Assembly: GCF_964355755.1 (NCBI RefSeq) | Contig: NC_092677.1 | Location: forward strand, 7,755,001-7,819,000 | Direction: 5' to 3' | DNA length: 64,000 nt | Source of the DNA: Antedon mediterranea | Taxonomy: Eukaryota; Echinodermata; Crinoidea; Comatulida; Antedonidae | Shown: positions 10,829 through 23,300 of the stretch, one piece after another | Layout of the letters: each line of letters begins with the position of its first letter | Position numbering within the stretch: position 1 is the stretch's first letter | Program-made: the position numbers and the translations under genes | The notes under the pieces: generated by a model | Seen by the model: the letters and a program-made list of their open reading frames with translations, nothing else | Databases searched by the model: none | Told to the model about the DNA's origin: nothing

Positions 10829-12740
10829 ATGATTACCCCTTTTCACTTTGATTATAGGTTGGAATTAGGCATTCTGGTTTTAAGCATTGGTGCAGGCCTA
10901 GTACACAGTGATTCGTGTAAGTATAATTAAAATAGACTGATCTTTCATACAGTAAAATTATACATTATAATCATGATTCTTTTAAAAATACTTCAAACCT
11001 TCTGTTGGATTATAATGGCTGTTTCCATCGTGCATTATGCATCCTGCTGTGTGTGATGTTGATGCATGTGGTCTACTGTCCTTTAAACGAAAACAATGTA
11101 TTTTTACAAATTCAAAAGACTGATTATAGGTTTAAAAATATTATAATACAAATCCGTAATTTAAGAAGTCTGAGTATACTGTAATATTAAGTGGCAATTA
11201 AAACTTAATGTATTGTATTATTGATTGATTGATTGAAATATATATTTATACTGGGTAACCTCTTCAGTCAAAGACTGGTCTCCCAGAGGGCCCAGTTGGT
11301 GATCAGTGGCTGTGATGTACTAATACACCGGGGTAACCCCCTACTCGTCTCGAAAGATGTACTAGGTTCTTTAAAGTGCACACGAGCAAGTTGTGTACAC
11401 TGGACCTACGGTTTATAGTCCTTATCCGAGAATTATCTGAATTAACTATACAGCCTAGAGAAATATAAACAGTCTGATAGCAAGTTACCAAAGACAGTAA
11501 ACTTCAATTAAATTATTCTACATTAAACATTTTTTAACAAACATTTTTTTTTATTATAGCGACTGATAATGTGATTCGTTTCTGCCCCGGCGAAGACATT
11601 GTTATAAACTGTGGTAGAATCGACGAGAACCCACTATCACTGAGATGGCGTGTAGATGATGAATTTGTGTCCAGCTATTCAGGGACCAACAACAAATTTG
11701 TAGATTTCAATGAAACCATGTTTCAAATTCAGAAAGAAACATTTTCATTGAAGGTCTGCGGTACGTCAAAATCCGAAAAATATGAGTGTACAGTGCTTGA
11801 TACCAAAAATAATTTCCACACGGTAGTGTGGACAACACAACCACACGGTAAGTACGGTAGATCAAGAATAATTACTAGCTAAACATATTACCTAAAGAAG
11901 TATTATGCCAACATCTTTGCGTATATTACTTTGACCTTTATAGATAGAAACACAAGATTAATAATTTTAAATAGTTATTAGATGCCGATAACCTTATCTT
12001 AAACATGGACAAAGACAGTGATTGCTTTGTAAATATGGTACCTTTAGGGTTTTTTATGATATATTTTTTTTCTAGTGCTTAACTATTAAAAAAAATATAT
12101 ACTGTACATATTGTTAATATTTAATGTTGATGTTTTTTTTTTCTTCTTTTTGAACGCACCATGCACACATGGTTTTGGTTTTGTAAGTGTCCGAAATAAG
12201 TAAATAAATCACAATTGATTGTTTATTTATAATTGCAGATCTACCTTATTTCTCAACCGAATGCAATTTTTGCTCTATCGATGGAGTACCCATTCGGTTG
12301 ACATGCAGCGTTGGTAACCTTACTCAGGAAGCAGATGCCCATATCCATTGGACATTGGAAGATGAAATGAATATTATCACATCTTTTGAAGCCGGTGTTC
12401 TGACATCAAGCTTTATGGCAGATGATGAAAAAGTGAAGTTTATCGTTGGAACACATGGTGTTGGGTGCACAATGGTTGGAAAATGCCATTCTGAATCAAT
12501 AAAATTCAAGTTTCCGAAGGGCTGTGGGAGGGTAAGATATAGGCTTTAAATTGGAATCTCAGAAATAAGAAAGACTAAACAAACACATTATTCAATCGAT
12601 TAATTATTTTTGTTTATCTTTTGACTTACTGAAAACGTATCTGTAGGCCCTAATGAACGCTTTCTTATTTGTTTAATAGTTTTTGTCACCGATTTAGTCT
12701 CATAATAGTTTATTTTTCTGTTTTTTTATAGATTCCATAA
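10829..12740 (+). CDS. Predicted secreted protein with two Ig-like domains
   Basis: Four exons fit a continuous frame: 10829-10916, 11560-11847, 12239-12531 and 12732-12740, about 225 residues. Exon 1 begins at an ATG and encodes a hydrophobic leader (core LGILVLSIGAGLVHS) that reads as a signal peptide. Exon 2 is one Ig-like domain with the expected INC...LRWRV...EKYECTV cysteine-tryptophan-cysteine pattern. Exon 3 is a second, more divergent Ig-like domain (IRLTCSV...IHWTLED...GVGCTMV). Donors GTAAGT, GTAAGT and GTAAGA are good, and the internal junctions are phase 1, usual for Ig exons. The last exon adds two residues and a stop, so no membrane anchor is predicted. Alternatively exon 3 may splice to distant exons, for example using a weaker phase-1 donor. 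Being Ig-like suggests adhesion or immune recognition; the ligand is unknown. Confidence 0.55.
11270..11425 (+). repeat. Dispersed repeat fragment in intron 1 of the Ig gene
   Basis: The block CACCGGGGTAACCCCCTACT through GGACCTACGGTTTATAGTCC is unlike its AT-rich surroundings, contains small inverted segments (GGGGTAACCCC; GTGCACAC...GTGTACAC), and resembles a dispersed repeat common in marine invertebrate genomes. That resemblance is from memory and needs a repeat search. Confidence 0.35.
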
Positions 12741-13374
12741 GCAGTAGAACATTTCTGAAATGTGACATCCTGTATTTGTATTCATGATGAACTGATTGAT
12801 CTATTATTTACGCTGTTTTTTTGTTTAATTTAATTAAATTTAATCTCGGTGATATTTAGATTAATTACAAAATGTTTTCATGTATGGAAATTTGTTTATA
12901 TAGACGAAATGCTTTAAAAATGAAATTTAGAACTTAAAACACATAGGTAAAATCAATACGTTTTGTAACATATGTTAATAGATTTTCACCAAACAAGGAA
13001 AAGCTGAAGAAGAAGCTGACACCGTCAATTCGCATTTTAAATTATTAGTAGGGTCCTTACAATTGTTGCAAAAATGTTATAGCTTTTATGTGCCATCACT
13101 ATTACATGATATGCGCAAATATTGGTTGTTTTTAACCATTGACTCTTCGACCCATTTTAAAAATGTTCAGATATAAAACTATAGCCTATTTACACAAAAC
13201 CTGCTATTATTTCATCACACGGCGACATGTAGTTAATTTATGTTATACGTTACACGTTATAAAAACCGCTACTTATAATAAATAAACCAAATTGGCTACT
13301 TGACTCGTTTTTCAATTTCTTTGTCTTTGTTTTGTGTTTGTTGATCAGATGTTTGCCTACTCTGACGTAATTGT
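12741..13374. other. AT-rich non-coding stretch after the Ig gene
   Basis: This is the likely 3' untranslated and intergenic sequence of the two-Ig gene. No canonical AATAAA is obvious close to the stop. A fragment near 13190 (AACCTGCTATTATTTCATCAC) matches the 2.3-kb unit family. Confidence 0.35.
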
Positions 13375-13379
13375 GTACA

Positions 13380-13455
13380 TTGACAACATTTTCCCGGGCG
13401 GAACTCGAACCCATGACCCCAAGATCACTCGCCTGGCGTTCAATCATTAACCCTG
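13380..13455 (-). repeat. tRNA-like (SINE-type) fragment
   Basis: On the minus strand GGGTTCGAGTTCCGCCCGGG matches a pol III B box with its T-arm surroundings, preceded by an A-box-like GGTTAATGATTGAACGCC. The acceptor stem does not pair properly, so this is a tRNA-derived repeat rather than a functional tRNA. Confidence 0.45.
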
Positions 13456-13756
13456 CGCGTATCAACTTTTTACTTGGGGTACGCTATACTCATTTCCTCC
13501 TCCTCTTCCATCTGGACACTATTGAGCCAACTTTCAAATCCTACTAGTTCTTTACGCGTCGTTTGACGGCTCTTAAACATGGCATGCATATACTAGGGTA
13601 ATTGGTGAACAAAGCTATAGAGAGAAAATGTTCGTACTTCAACTGGATGCAGAATTATGACGTCATAAACATAGTACCAATCGAAAAAATTGCGATTTAT
13701 AAAGTATTACTCCTTCCTTTTTCGTTGTAGTATTGAGCTGGGATTTGGCATGGGTA

Positions 13757-15180
13757 TACTATTATTATTATCTTTTATTGACAACTGGGGATAACAGTGT
13801 CCAACATGGCATACAAATAGTAGGCGATACAAGCATGAAAATAGCAATAACAACTTAAATAATATTTTCACTAACTTTAAGAACTTTAAAAACAAATGTT
13901 GACAGTAATAAAGGTTCAATAGAGAATAAAACCACAAGTCTATGGCAATGTATATTACAAGTTTGGCGTATGTGTGCAGTAAATGGGCATTCACATAATG
14001 CGTGAAGCTCGGTCTGCACTTTGCCGCATTTAAAAAGACGTTCATCGGGTGGCGTGAGAGACCACCTCCCAGTTTCTAAGGTTATGCGATATAAGTCGTA
14101 AACGTAAGAAAGCTAACCTTTCATGCTCAGGTACATTATGATCAAAATACATCGGATGAATATCGAGAGAAGGATTTAAAGTGAGACAATATGTACTAAG
14201 TTTAGTACGCTTGGATTCTAATACACGGTTACGGATTCTAGTTATATCATTATTAAGGTGATCAGAAATTTCTAAAATACTACAAACATAACGATAAAAT
14301 GGAGTTTGAGCAAGTCGACATATTGACCATGCTAACATGAACGGGTCATCATTCATATTCTCCCTTTCATTTAATATTTTATTAAGAAACTTATATTGAA
14401 CCTGCTTTAACATGCCGTCAATTGACGGATAACCTAGTTCGATCAAACAAATATCATTAGCTGTAGATGATCTAACTCCTAAAAGTACTTTTATCGCTGA
14501 CATATACAATACCTGATAATAGATTTAAATGAATTTGACATCCATGATTCACAACTATATAATATACTGGACATTAAAGCAGCATCGAAGACGTTTCTTT
14601 TTATATTAAATGGGTATTTACAATTTGTACGAACAAAGGCTACACATTTAAATAGGTGGCTCCGCTTAATATTACAATGAGCTCTAATAGCGGATTCCAA
14701 CCGACCATCAGATGTAAATGTTGCACCCAGGTATACATATTTATCACAATGTTCAATTACTTTATCATCTTTACAACATATGGCGGCTCTGTCATAATTA
14801 TCACCATTAATAACCATCAACTTGGTTTTCTTTGCATTAATAATCATACCAGAGCTAGTACAGAATTGCATTAAATGATCTGGCTTGGCCAGAAATTTAT
14901 CTCGAGAGGTAGCTAATATAACTGTATCATCCATTAACATTAGGCCTAAACAGTGTAGTGATTTAAGAAAACCATCCGGTGCAAATTTTTCTGCAAACCC
15001 ACGGATAAGGGGGTTTACAAAGGCTGTAAATAAAAAACATGACGTAGGAGCTCCCTGACGGAGACCACGTGTACACGGAATTATTGATGATCCAAATACT
15101 AAATTAGTAACATTATACATAGAAGCAATAGCCCTTAGCATCTTGTATCCACATCCAAACGATCGATCAATTTAGCCGTA
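13757..15180 (-). pseudogene. 5'-truncated LINE with reverse-transcriptase fragment
   Basis: Minus-strand frames encode the C-terminal half of a non-LTR retrotransposon protein. The 15141-14491 segment has reverse-transcriptase boxes: GLRQGAPTSCFLF, then LMLMDDTVILA (the catalytic xxDD box), GMIINAKKTKLMV and YVYLGATFTSDG. The 14509-14042 segment, in another frame, continues with MSAIKVLLGVRSSTAND and a long C-terminal region. A cysteine-bearing end lies in a third frame near 14040-13940. At least two frameshifts or stops therefore break it. No endonuclease domain is present; homology stops near 15180. The minus-strand 3' end is AATAAAAGATAATAATAAT, a typical LINE tail (13757-13775). It is a dead copy; the clade is not assigned. 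Confidence 0.8.
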
Positions 15181-17170
15181 GGCCTATTTGGTAGCGAGGT
15201 TTCTGCATAACGCAATTTAACCGGTTATTTTAAAATAGATTAAAAATAGATAACAATAACTATGTGACGTTATGACGTCATTACCGCTTGTTTTGCTGTA
15301 CGCCGAATATTGCACATTCGTGCTTGTTTATTTTATTTATTTGTTTATCTATCAAATGGAGCGCTATGCTGTTTTATACTGATATAAGCTGAGAACATAG
15401 CGTTATATTTCAATAATCAACAAAACTACCCTTTTTTGTTGCGAGCTATAACATTACGCATAAACATAACGTTTTTGTAATCGTTATTATAGTTTAGATA
15501 CCGATTGATTAACATTATCACATGGCATAGCATAATATGTATACTTTAGTTTGAAAAAAAAAACAACAATTTTCACTGGATGTGCGTAAAAATAAACCAT
15601 TATTAATAGAGGCCTACCTGAAACTTGTCACATAACATTCGGATGCGCGTCTTTTTTAGCTTAAGAGCTTAATATTACCGGTAATCATAATTGATAAAAA
15701 TGTATCTATATAAATACATACTAATAACACATTATATATAAATACTGAAGTTTATACAGTTTTTGGTAATGATTAAAAAACCTCCTTTATTCACATTACA
15801 TTAGCGCAAACAATGAAACTTAGGCCTATTTCTATAATTTCATAAACTATTACTAAATCACTGTTGACATATTTTTAAAATAGCGCGACGTGTCTGCCCA
15901 GGTGGTGATTCTAATAATAAAAAAAAAATACTTACGTAAGAACAACAAGAAACCTAACTTCATGCCGAATGCTTTTCTTCGAGTGAATGCTTTATTTTCT
16001 AAGCTAGTCATATACATATGTTTTATTTTTGGTTCTCGGTTTCACCATTGATTTTGTGTATACAATAATGACTATTCAGTGTTTTTTTTTATCAATTGTA
16101 TACATTTATTGGATACCGTAATTGTGGTGACGTGCACAAAGAACATTTAATGCCGGGCCTAAACAACGTTTAATGGCCTTAACTTTTCATGATTTTATAT
16201 CACATATGTGCCATAGGCTTGTGTTATTACGATCGACTAAACTAAGTCGGCCTTTTCGCTTATTATTAGTCAGAGAAGATTGAAATTTCATTATTCCGTG
16301 GTTTATTATTTGTATGGTGTTTTTTATCGAGAATTAACTCCACAACTCCTGTTATGACCATCTAAATATTTCATCCCAAAAAAACTAAATAGAACTCTTG
16401 GTTCGCTCTCGGACGCAACATAATGACGTAAGCGCAAAATGATGATCCATCGCATCGTGATTGGTCAACTTATTTACATTGCGATTACGTCATTGCTTAA
16501 TTTGAAATAAATAATAAAAAGACATAAATGCAATGTTTAAGAATAAACCTTACAGATAGGTCGCATTAAATGCATAACATTGCTACGAACCATTGCGCGG
16601 TTTACTAAAATTTTAAAATGCAAGTTATCGTCCTGTATTAGTGCGCCTGTGCAAGTGGTTGCATGACGTCGTTTCTGACAGTCCTTACTACTACTGTGTA
16701 TTTGTTACGCAAAACTCATCTGGACTATGCTAATAAAAAAACCGTTTGTATACATATGTTTATCTATTAATTTTGCTGATAATGGTGACTCTATTAAGAT
16801 GTATACAGAACAACAACACTTTAATTTTCTGTAGGCCTCAAGTACAAATTATTACACCTTAATTCAACCATTGTTTATGGGCAAACATCTTACCTTGATT
16901 GTTGCTCGACAGAGCAGTAACTGAAAGGTCTAAACGCTCATTTTTGCTATAATCGTTTTCGACAGTTTTTCTATTATAATAGGCCCTAATCAATACCAAG
17001 AACTTGTTTACATTATAGCAAAGTAATATTTTTCAGGTTACAATTAAGTAGGCCTACTGTATATTTTTATTTAACAAAACATCGTCGTCTCATGAGAATA
17101 AACATAATAATGAATATAAAAAACGAACTAATCGCTCAGACAAATGCCAACGTATGGCAAGCCTCAGCTG
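15181..17170. other. Non-coding intergenic stretch
   Basis: No convincing coding region, RNA gene or repeat boundary was found on either strand. Composition is AT-rich with single AGGCCTA motifs. Confidence 0.4.
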
Positions 17171-17500
17171 TCTGAAGTATTCAAAATATTATATTATTAT
17201 ATCATTTTTTTATTATATTATATATTTTATTGTAATGAATTATACGTTTTGCATTATATTACTTGGTTTTAGCATTATATTATATCTATTTCTAATATAT
17301 TATGTGAAAAATGTAACAAATTATTGACTTTTTGTATTATATTATTCGGTTTTGGCATTATATTATGAACATTTGCTATTATATTATTAATAAAATACAT
17401 TATATTATAATATAATTGTATTATATTAAACGCATTTACCTTACTTTATAACATACAACATTATTATATTATACGGATTCGTTAGTTATATTATTATTTT
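17171..17500. repeat. Degenerate TTATATTA-type AT-rich repeat
   Basis: The core GCATTATATTA recurs many times, separated by spacers such as CTTGGTTTTA and TTCGGTTTTG at roughly 60-70 bp intervals, amid near-pure AT DNA. It looks like an eroded tandem repeat. Confidence 0.5.
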
Positions 17501-17552
17501 GTATGATGTTGTTTATACGTCACGGCTTATTTAACTTCTTCTAACTCTTTCT

Positions 17553-17571
17553 CTCCCCCCCCCCCCCCCCC
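17553..17571 (+). repeat. Poly-C tract
   Basis: An almost uninterrupted C run follows CTCTTTCTCT. It is a simple homopolymer tract, prone to length error in sequencing. Confidence 0.8.
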
Positions 17572-17639
17572 TGTTCACTAGCAATCAGCGGCAGAATCTG
17601 AATTGTGTGACTGTTGAATAACTAATTATCTTTACTACG

Positions 17640-18110
17640 TACTAGGCATAGGCCTACTAGGGGATCTAGCATAGACGTAGCTAGTTAGACAAGTGACCAA
17701 GGACCACCGGACAGCTACAACTAATACTACAATACAATAATACTACTACAATAACTACTACTGCTACTACCTAGGCCTAGCTAGTAGAGTACTAGGTAGC
17801 TACTACTAGGCTCTAGGTAGGGTGTATGTATGATGTTAACTACTACCTAGGCCTAGGCCTAGGCCTACTAATACTAGGCTAGGCCTAGACTTAAGTTGTA
17901 GTAGGCTAGGGCCTGACCTGCTGCCTTAGGCTAGGCTACTACTACTACTACTACTAGGCAGCCACAGCCCATGATGGGTACGAGTAAGCCAAAATATAGG
18001 ATATAAGTAAACCAAAATTTGGGTACGAGCGAGTTGGCATGGGTACGGGTTGACCTGTATCCTTCTAGCTAATCGTACTAGGCCTAGGCCTCAAGTAAGT
18101 CTACGCTACC
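17640..18110. repeat. AGGCCTA-rich and CTA microsatellite block
   Basis: Contains TACTACTACTACTACTACTA at about 17937, tandem CTAGGCCTAGGCCTAGGCC at about 17845, and many further TAGGCCTA palindromes. No gene is seen. It is the densest cluster of this motif outside intron 1 of the repeated transposase unit. Confidence 0.6.
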
Positions 18111-19510
18111 CAGTCCGGCTACAATATGGTCTATTTTGTTTTATAGCTTTATTGATAGCTGGGTTCAAATCTGGGTTGGGACGGCTTTTTCTCATTCAAA
18201 AACAGATTTATTATACGGTTACCCCTTAATTATACTATAGTATAATTTCCTTGTTATATTTTACAATATTTTCTTCATAATTCTACAATTTTGTCTTTCA
18301 CAGCACAACTTTATCTTACTGAATCATCACACACCAAGTCTCATAAATCTCTACTGTATTTGTCCAAGCTACTCCAGCTACATGGTATTGCCTTGAGGCT
18401 AAACTACACGGTATACTGGCACTACTATCATTCCTGGCTCGTCAACCTGGACCACATAAGCACAGTTTCAGTTTCAGTTCATTTACCATTTCAATTTCTG
18501 AACATAAGAGATGAACAACTTATATGGATGGATAACCGTAAGAGCAAAGCATGTGGGTTTATACGATTTAAGTATTACTTATTACCGCATATGTCTCCAC
18601 ATTCAGGGATACGCCTTCAAAGTAATGAATAAATAAAAACGAATATATTACCGAAAATTTAAAATAAATACTTACCTAATAGAAATACGACAAATACAAA
18701 AAAAACGTTTTCCACATGTTCGGCATTGATTCGTAGAGTCTTCGGTTTCATTTTGAAATTGTATAAAGGATATAAATATTTGGTAGATGGAATGCAATGA
18801 TTTTCACAAATTTTGTTTACATTACATTAAAAAAAAATATTAAAAAAAAAAATAGAAATTATTTTACAAAATATTATGGGTGCAACATATTAAGAAGATT
18901 ACTCACATAAAACGAACGAAATGTCTAACACCAACACGCCGAAAAACACAAGCTTTCTATGGTTTGATTGATATACAAAGTGTTTGGCTATTATTATTTT
19001 TTTATATTACGGTTGTAAACATTTTTACTTTCATACTGACAATATAAACACAAATTTGTTTCAATTCCAATTCTCCGTTTAACCAGATTGATTTGTAGTA
19101 GCATTATGACTGAAATAAATCTATTTATTCGGTATTTACACTTTCTGTTGTGTTGATAGAGCATTTAAAAACATCCTGTGGTCTTTCATAAGGAAGGGTT
19201 AGTGTTGCCCGAAAGCGGTGCAATTTCTAAAAATTATATTAGTATCTTCTACTTGGATTCCGCCACTGATACCCAAAATATTGTTTTTTTTTCCTGTAAT
19301 TTTTGATTCAGCATAATTGTATAAAGGATATAATTATTTAGGTAATAATGTAAAATGAAAAATGAAAGAATTATACTATTTTCGACATTAATCTTTTTGA
19401 GTATTTATACTAGAATATATAATTTTTTTGGTATTGTTTTTTCTTATACTGTTTACCTTACTGTATAATCTTTTTATATTTATTGATATAACATTTTGTC
19501 ATTAAATAAA
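18111..19510. other. Non-coding stretch
   Basis: A 113-codon open frame at 18291-18632 starts without ATG and has no recognisable domain, so I do not call it. The remainder is AT-rich with no support for a gene. Confidence 0.35.
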
Positions 19511-19524
19511 TTAATTGATTGAAT

Positions 19525-19885
19525 TTATTTGATGCTCAACATTAAAATAACAAACAGACAAAAGACAAAATAACGAGCATCAGGAACACCCATTAGGCCG
19601 GAAAAACCAGCCCATTTCCAATGGGGTCCAAATTGCACATAACAAACAAGAGAAAATACAACATTTATAAAAGTATGAAGAAAATAATAATTACTTTTAA
19701 TAATTACTTTAATCAATATAAACATGAAGTAAAAATGCGTAGAATGTCTGTACAACTCCCTGGTCTGTGTAATTCTATCTTGAGATAAAATAGTTTTACA
19801 AATCTTTAAACATAGTGCCCTGTATGAACTTCTTATTCCGAAAGTTACATCGAATGAGAAATAGAAAGAATTCAAAGAGGTAGGC
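19525..19885 (-). mobile_element. Probable LINE 3'-end fragment
   Basis: Read on the minus strand, CCATTGGAAATGGGCTGG and CCGGCCTAATGGGTGTTCCT precede GATGCTCGTTATTTTG and an A-rich end with AAATAAATTC. This arrangement resembles a LINE 3' UTR with its polyadenylation signal. The long open frame here (116 codons) looks fortuitous. No reverse-transcriptase motif is present. Confidence 0.35.
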
Positions 19886-20369
19886 TTATTTGGAAATATT
19901 GGTTATAGAAAGTCATGTACCAATTTTAAATTACTTTTGCTGCAATACGCTCCTGATTAAATCCACTGATAAAATACGATTTGATATTTAAGTAAGGTAC
20001 ATAAGTTACAGGAATGAGTTTAAGAAACAAATTTCTCCTGGTATGTAGAGCTATTAGCGCCGATGAAATTCTACAGTTGCGTAGAAATTATTATTTGTAA
20101 GTAGGCCTAGAAAGAAGTCACTTATTTATTTATTTATTTGATAGACTCTAACGTAATTGTAAAATACTACTATTTCGATTTCTATTTCAAAATTAGTCTA
20201 AGTTCTTTTTCGTTATAGGTAAGATTGGGTGAATGATTTCACACATTGTTAGTGTTCTTACTGAATAGTTATGTATCTTTGCATTTAAAATGTTGTAATG
20301 TAGGTAGTAAGGTGATTATGGGTAGTGGAATTGAAGTAACATTATTTATTAACTTAACCACTAAGAAAC

Positions 20370-23300
20370 ATGAACCTATACACGATTCTACTATGTTTTC
20401 ATACTTCTCTTTTAGGCCTTCTTCTGTCTGTTCGTCCTGTTTCTGCTTCAAACACCTGCAGAAATGTCACCAAGACGCTGGACGTTTCCAATGGCAGTGA
20501 TACGTCAACTTCTTTCTTTTCTGACCTATTCATCGCTATTGTATGTCGCTGTAACAACACCATAATCTTTAACAGCGATAATGTATCTAAATCTTCGCAG
20601 TTTCAACTAAAGCAGAAAGATGACAACTTTACAATAGTAATATCTAGTGTTACAACGGAGATGGCTTATGGGATGTATGGTTGCACGGTGTTAGCGTCAG
20701 ATTGTTATTACACCATTAAGATTGATTTCAAAATCTGTAAGTAGCCTACTAAATTAAACCATTTTAGTACTGATTTATAGTGTTTTTGAGTCTTCTACCG
20801 ACATTTTAAAAGTCTGAGCCGATAGTCTCATATACTTTAGTCGTAAGTTGAACATTTACATCTTTTTTTTTGTTTATTCTTTAAGTACTAAAGTGTTTAA
20901 GGCTAGCCCCTACAAATCAATATTTGTCCAAATTTGTGAAAAATGAGATTTTGGTATATTTGAATAATTATTATTACTAGATGGTACGCTCGCTTCGCTC
21001 GCGTACCATCTAGGTCGTGCCCACAGATGGTTCTCGAATACATAATACTTCAACGTTAAAAAACTGGCGATTTCAAATGTACGTACCGCAGGACAATAAT
21101 ACATGTCGTTTACAGGAACGAATAAATAGACACTGTGATTTATGTACTGAACTAAAATTAGCACCCTGGGAATTACTTCCGAAAGAGAAACTTGTCACAA
21201 AATGAGACCAATTGTTTAAGTCAAATTTAAACAAACTTAATTTGTGTTTTGTATGTAACATTAGGGTTGAGGGATGGGAAAGAGGATGGGTGCAAAGAGG
21301 AACAATTTTTAAATATATTCTTTATCCATGTAGTAACGAAATATTAATTGTTTTCATGTTTTACAAATAATATACCACTAAACACAGTAAAACATTGCGA
21401 TGTAATACTTTGTTGAAACTATCACCGTCCTAGTCGATTGAAATAGTATAGTACATGTAACGATACATCACTACGACGTGTATAATATGTTTATATAATG
21501 TAAAACAATTTGTGAAAACCACCCCCTATTCGTGGCAAATGATAAATTCGATTTAATCGTCAATAAATATTAAATCATCTAACTCAACTTATTTAGTAGG
21601 CCTAATGGTTTTCAATTGTTTCTTAGAGCCAATTCATACTTAAGTTGGTTCCTAACCCTACCCACCAAAGTTGTTCTGCGTTTAGGGCATGTGATGCACC
21701 GTAGGCCTATCCTCTACTGGCTTTACAACGCTACTCATACCAGTGAGGGAAGGGTGATGATGTCACGTGGGTGGTTTAACTGCAATAATAAAGCTTTGTA
21801 CATAATATACGGCGACTGAAAACGCTAGCTCATTATCCGTTAAAAAAATCTATATCCAACCTCTGCAGCACAGATTAAAAAAAAAATGGATCGAATTTCT
21901 GTTATGAGTATACAGTACTTGCCTTTACGACGCCTGAAAGAATAGACACTTGTGGAACGACACAGAGATTGGAATGTTCCATTCATCGCAAATCAATACA
22001 TTTGTATAAACGTATATTAAATCTATCACAATAGTATTTTTTAAGAAAATCAGCCTGTCTTCAACATTATGATACTGTACTCGAGCTGTTCAACCGGTTT
22101 TCAGCTATTAAAAACAATTATCGTAGGAGGAGATAGGAAAATGCGAAGCCTCCTCGCATTTTTGTGGCGGGTATTTTTCAAAATGGACATCCATTAGACA
22201 GTGTATACCACGATCGGAAAACACCCCTATTTTAATCGTCAATAACTAATTATCTAACTTAATTTAATTAGTAAACAGGGTTACATCAGGTGGTTAAAAT
22301 CAGTACCGAAAGTACGAACCAACTTTATATACCATCGAGTAAAAATTCTAAAAGTAAGGCGCGATTTACCGAATGTTGCCCTTACGTAAATTTATATATA
22401 GATATAATTATACTATTACACTACGTTACCGTTAAAGACTAACGTACTGTAGGTAACCTTAACTGATGTATGTTTGTTTGAATTTTATCACATAACACTA
22501 ATTATAACATTAGTACTTTGAAAGTTATTTGAAAGTGTTGTTTGAAATGCTATTTTAAATAAAGTGAATGATTTATATTTCCAGTTGAAGTTTCAACCTC
22601 CATCCTAAGAACTGCTACTTTGAAAGTTGGACCGAATCGTGAGTTATGTTTTTCTATTTCTTTTCATTACTACAATATTATTACTACAATATTTAACTTT
22701 TCAATAGTATATTGCTGTAAAGCAAATGAGACTAGCAATACTAATTTAAGTTATACATAGTTTGGTTTTCTATTAAGATTCGGAAATTAAAATGTTTCAC
22801 TGTTTTTCGTACTTCGTATCACCTCCATTGGTAAATCCGCCACAATTTCCCAGTGTTGAGAATGTATTAGTTTAGGATTAGCTGAGGTGGTATTACTAAT
22901 TTGCTATATGACTGGTGATAACATTTTCTATACAGTATGTCAAACACCTGCACCTATTACATCCATGAGTATAACTAACGTCACACACAGCAGTCTCGTT
23001 ATTGTATGGGAGTGGTCTTCTAACAGTGACTGCGGTGAAACTACATTTTTCGTCGACTGTATTACTCCGCCACATAGCTCCTGGAATGAATCTGTTGCAA
23101 TTGAAAACAGAAACTCTTCCAAGAATCATAACCTACTAATCGAGAATCTGGTGCCTGGAACTGGATACAGTTTCGTTTTCTTCGCACGGAACCCAATTGG
23201 TAAAAGTCAACTTTCGTTTATTTTCGGGTCAACAAAAGATGATGGTCAACAACCTTGTCGCATGTCACCACCTGAGCAGCAGTTCTCTACCGGTAAATTT

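Noticed and set aside
18291-18632. 113-codon open frame
   Set aside because: It lacks an ATG at its start, has no recognisable domain and no matching splice partners in frame.
19525-19875. 116-codon minus-strand frame
   Set aside because: It coincides with what looks like a LINE 3' tail and carries no protein motif.
12239-20736. Joining the two-Ig exons directly to the Ig-Fn3 receptor as one gene
   Set aside because: The best donor of exon 3 (12531) is phase 0 while the receptor acceptors at 20416 and 22585 need phase 1. The receptor also has its own signal peptide. Not excluded, but less economical.
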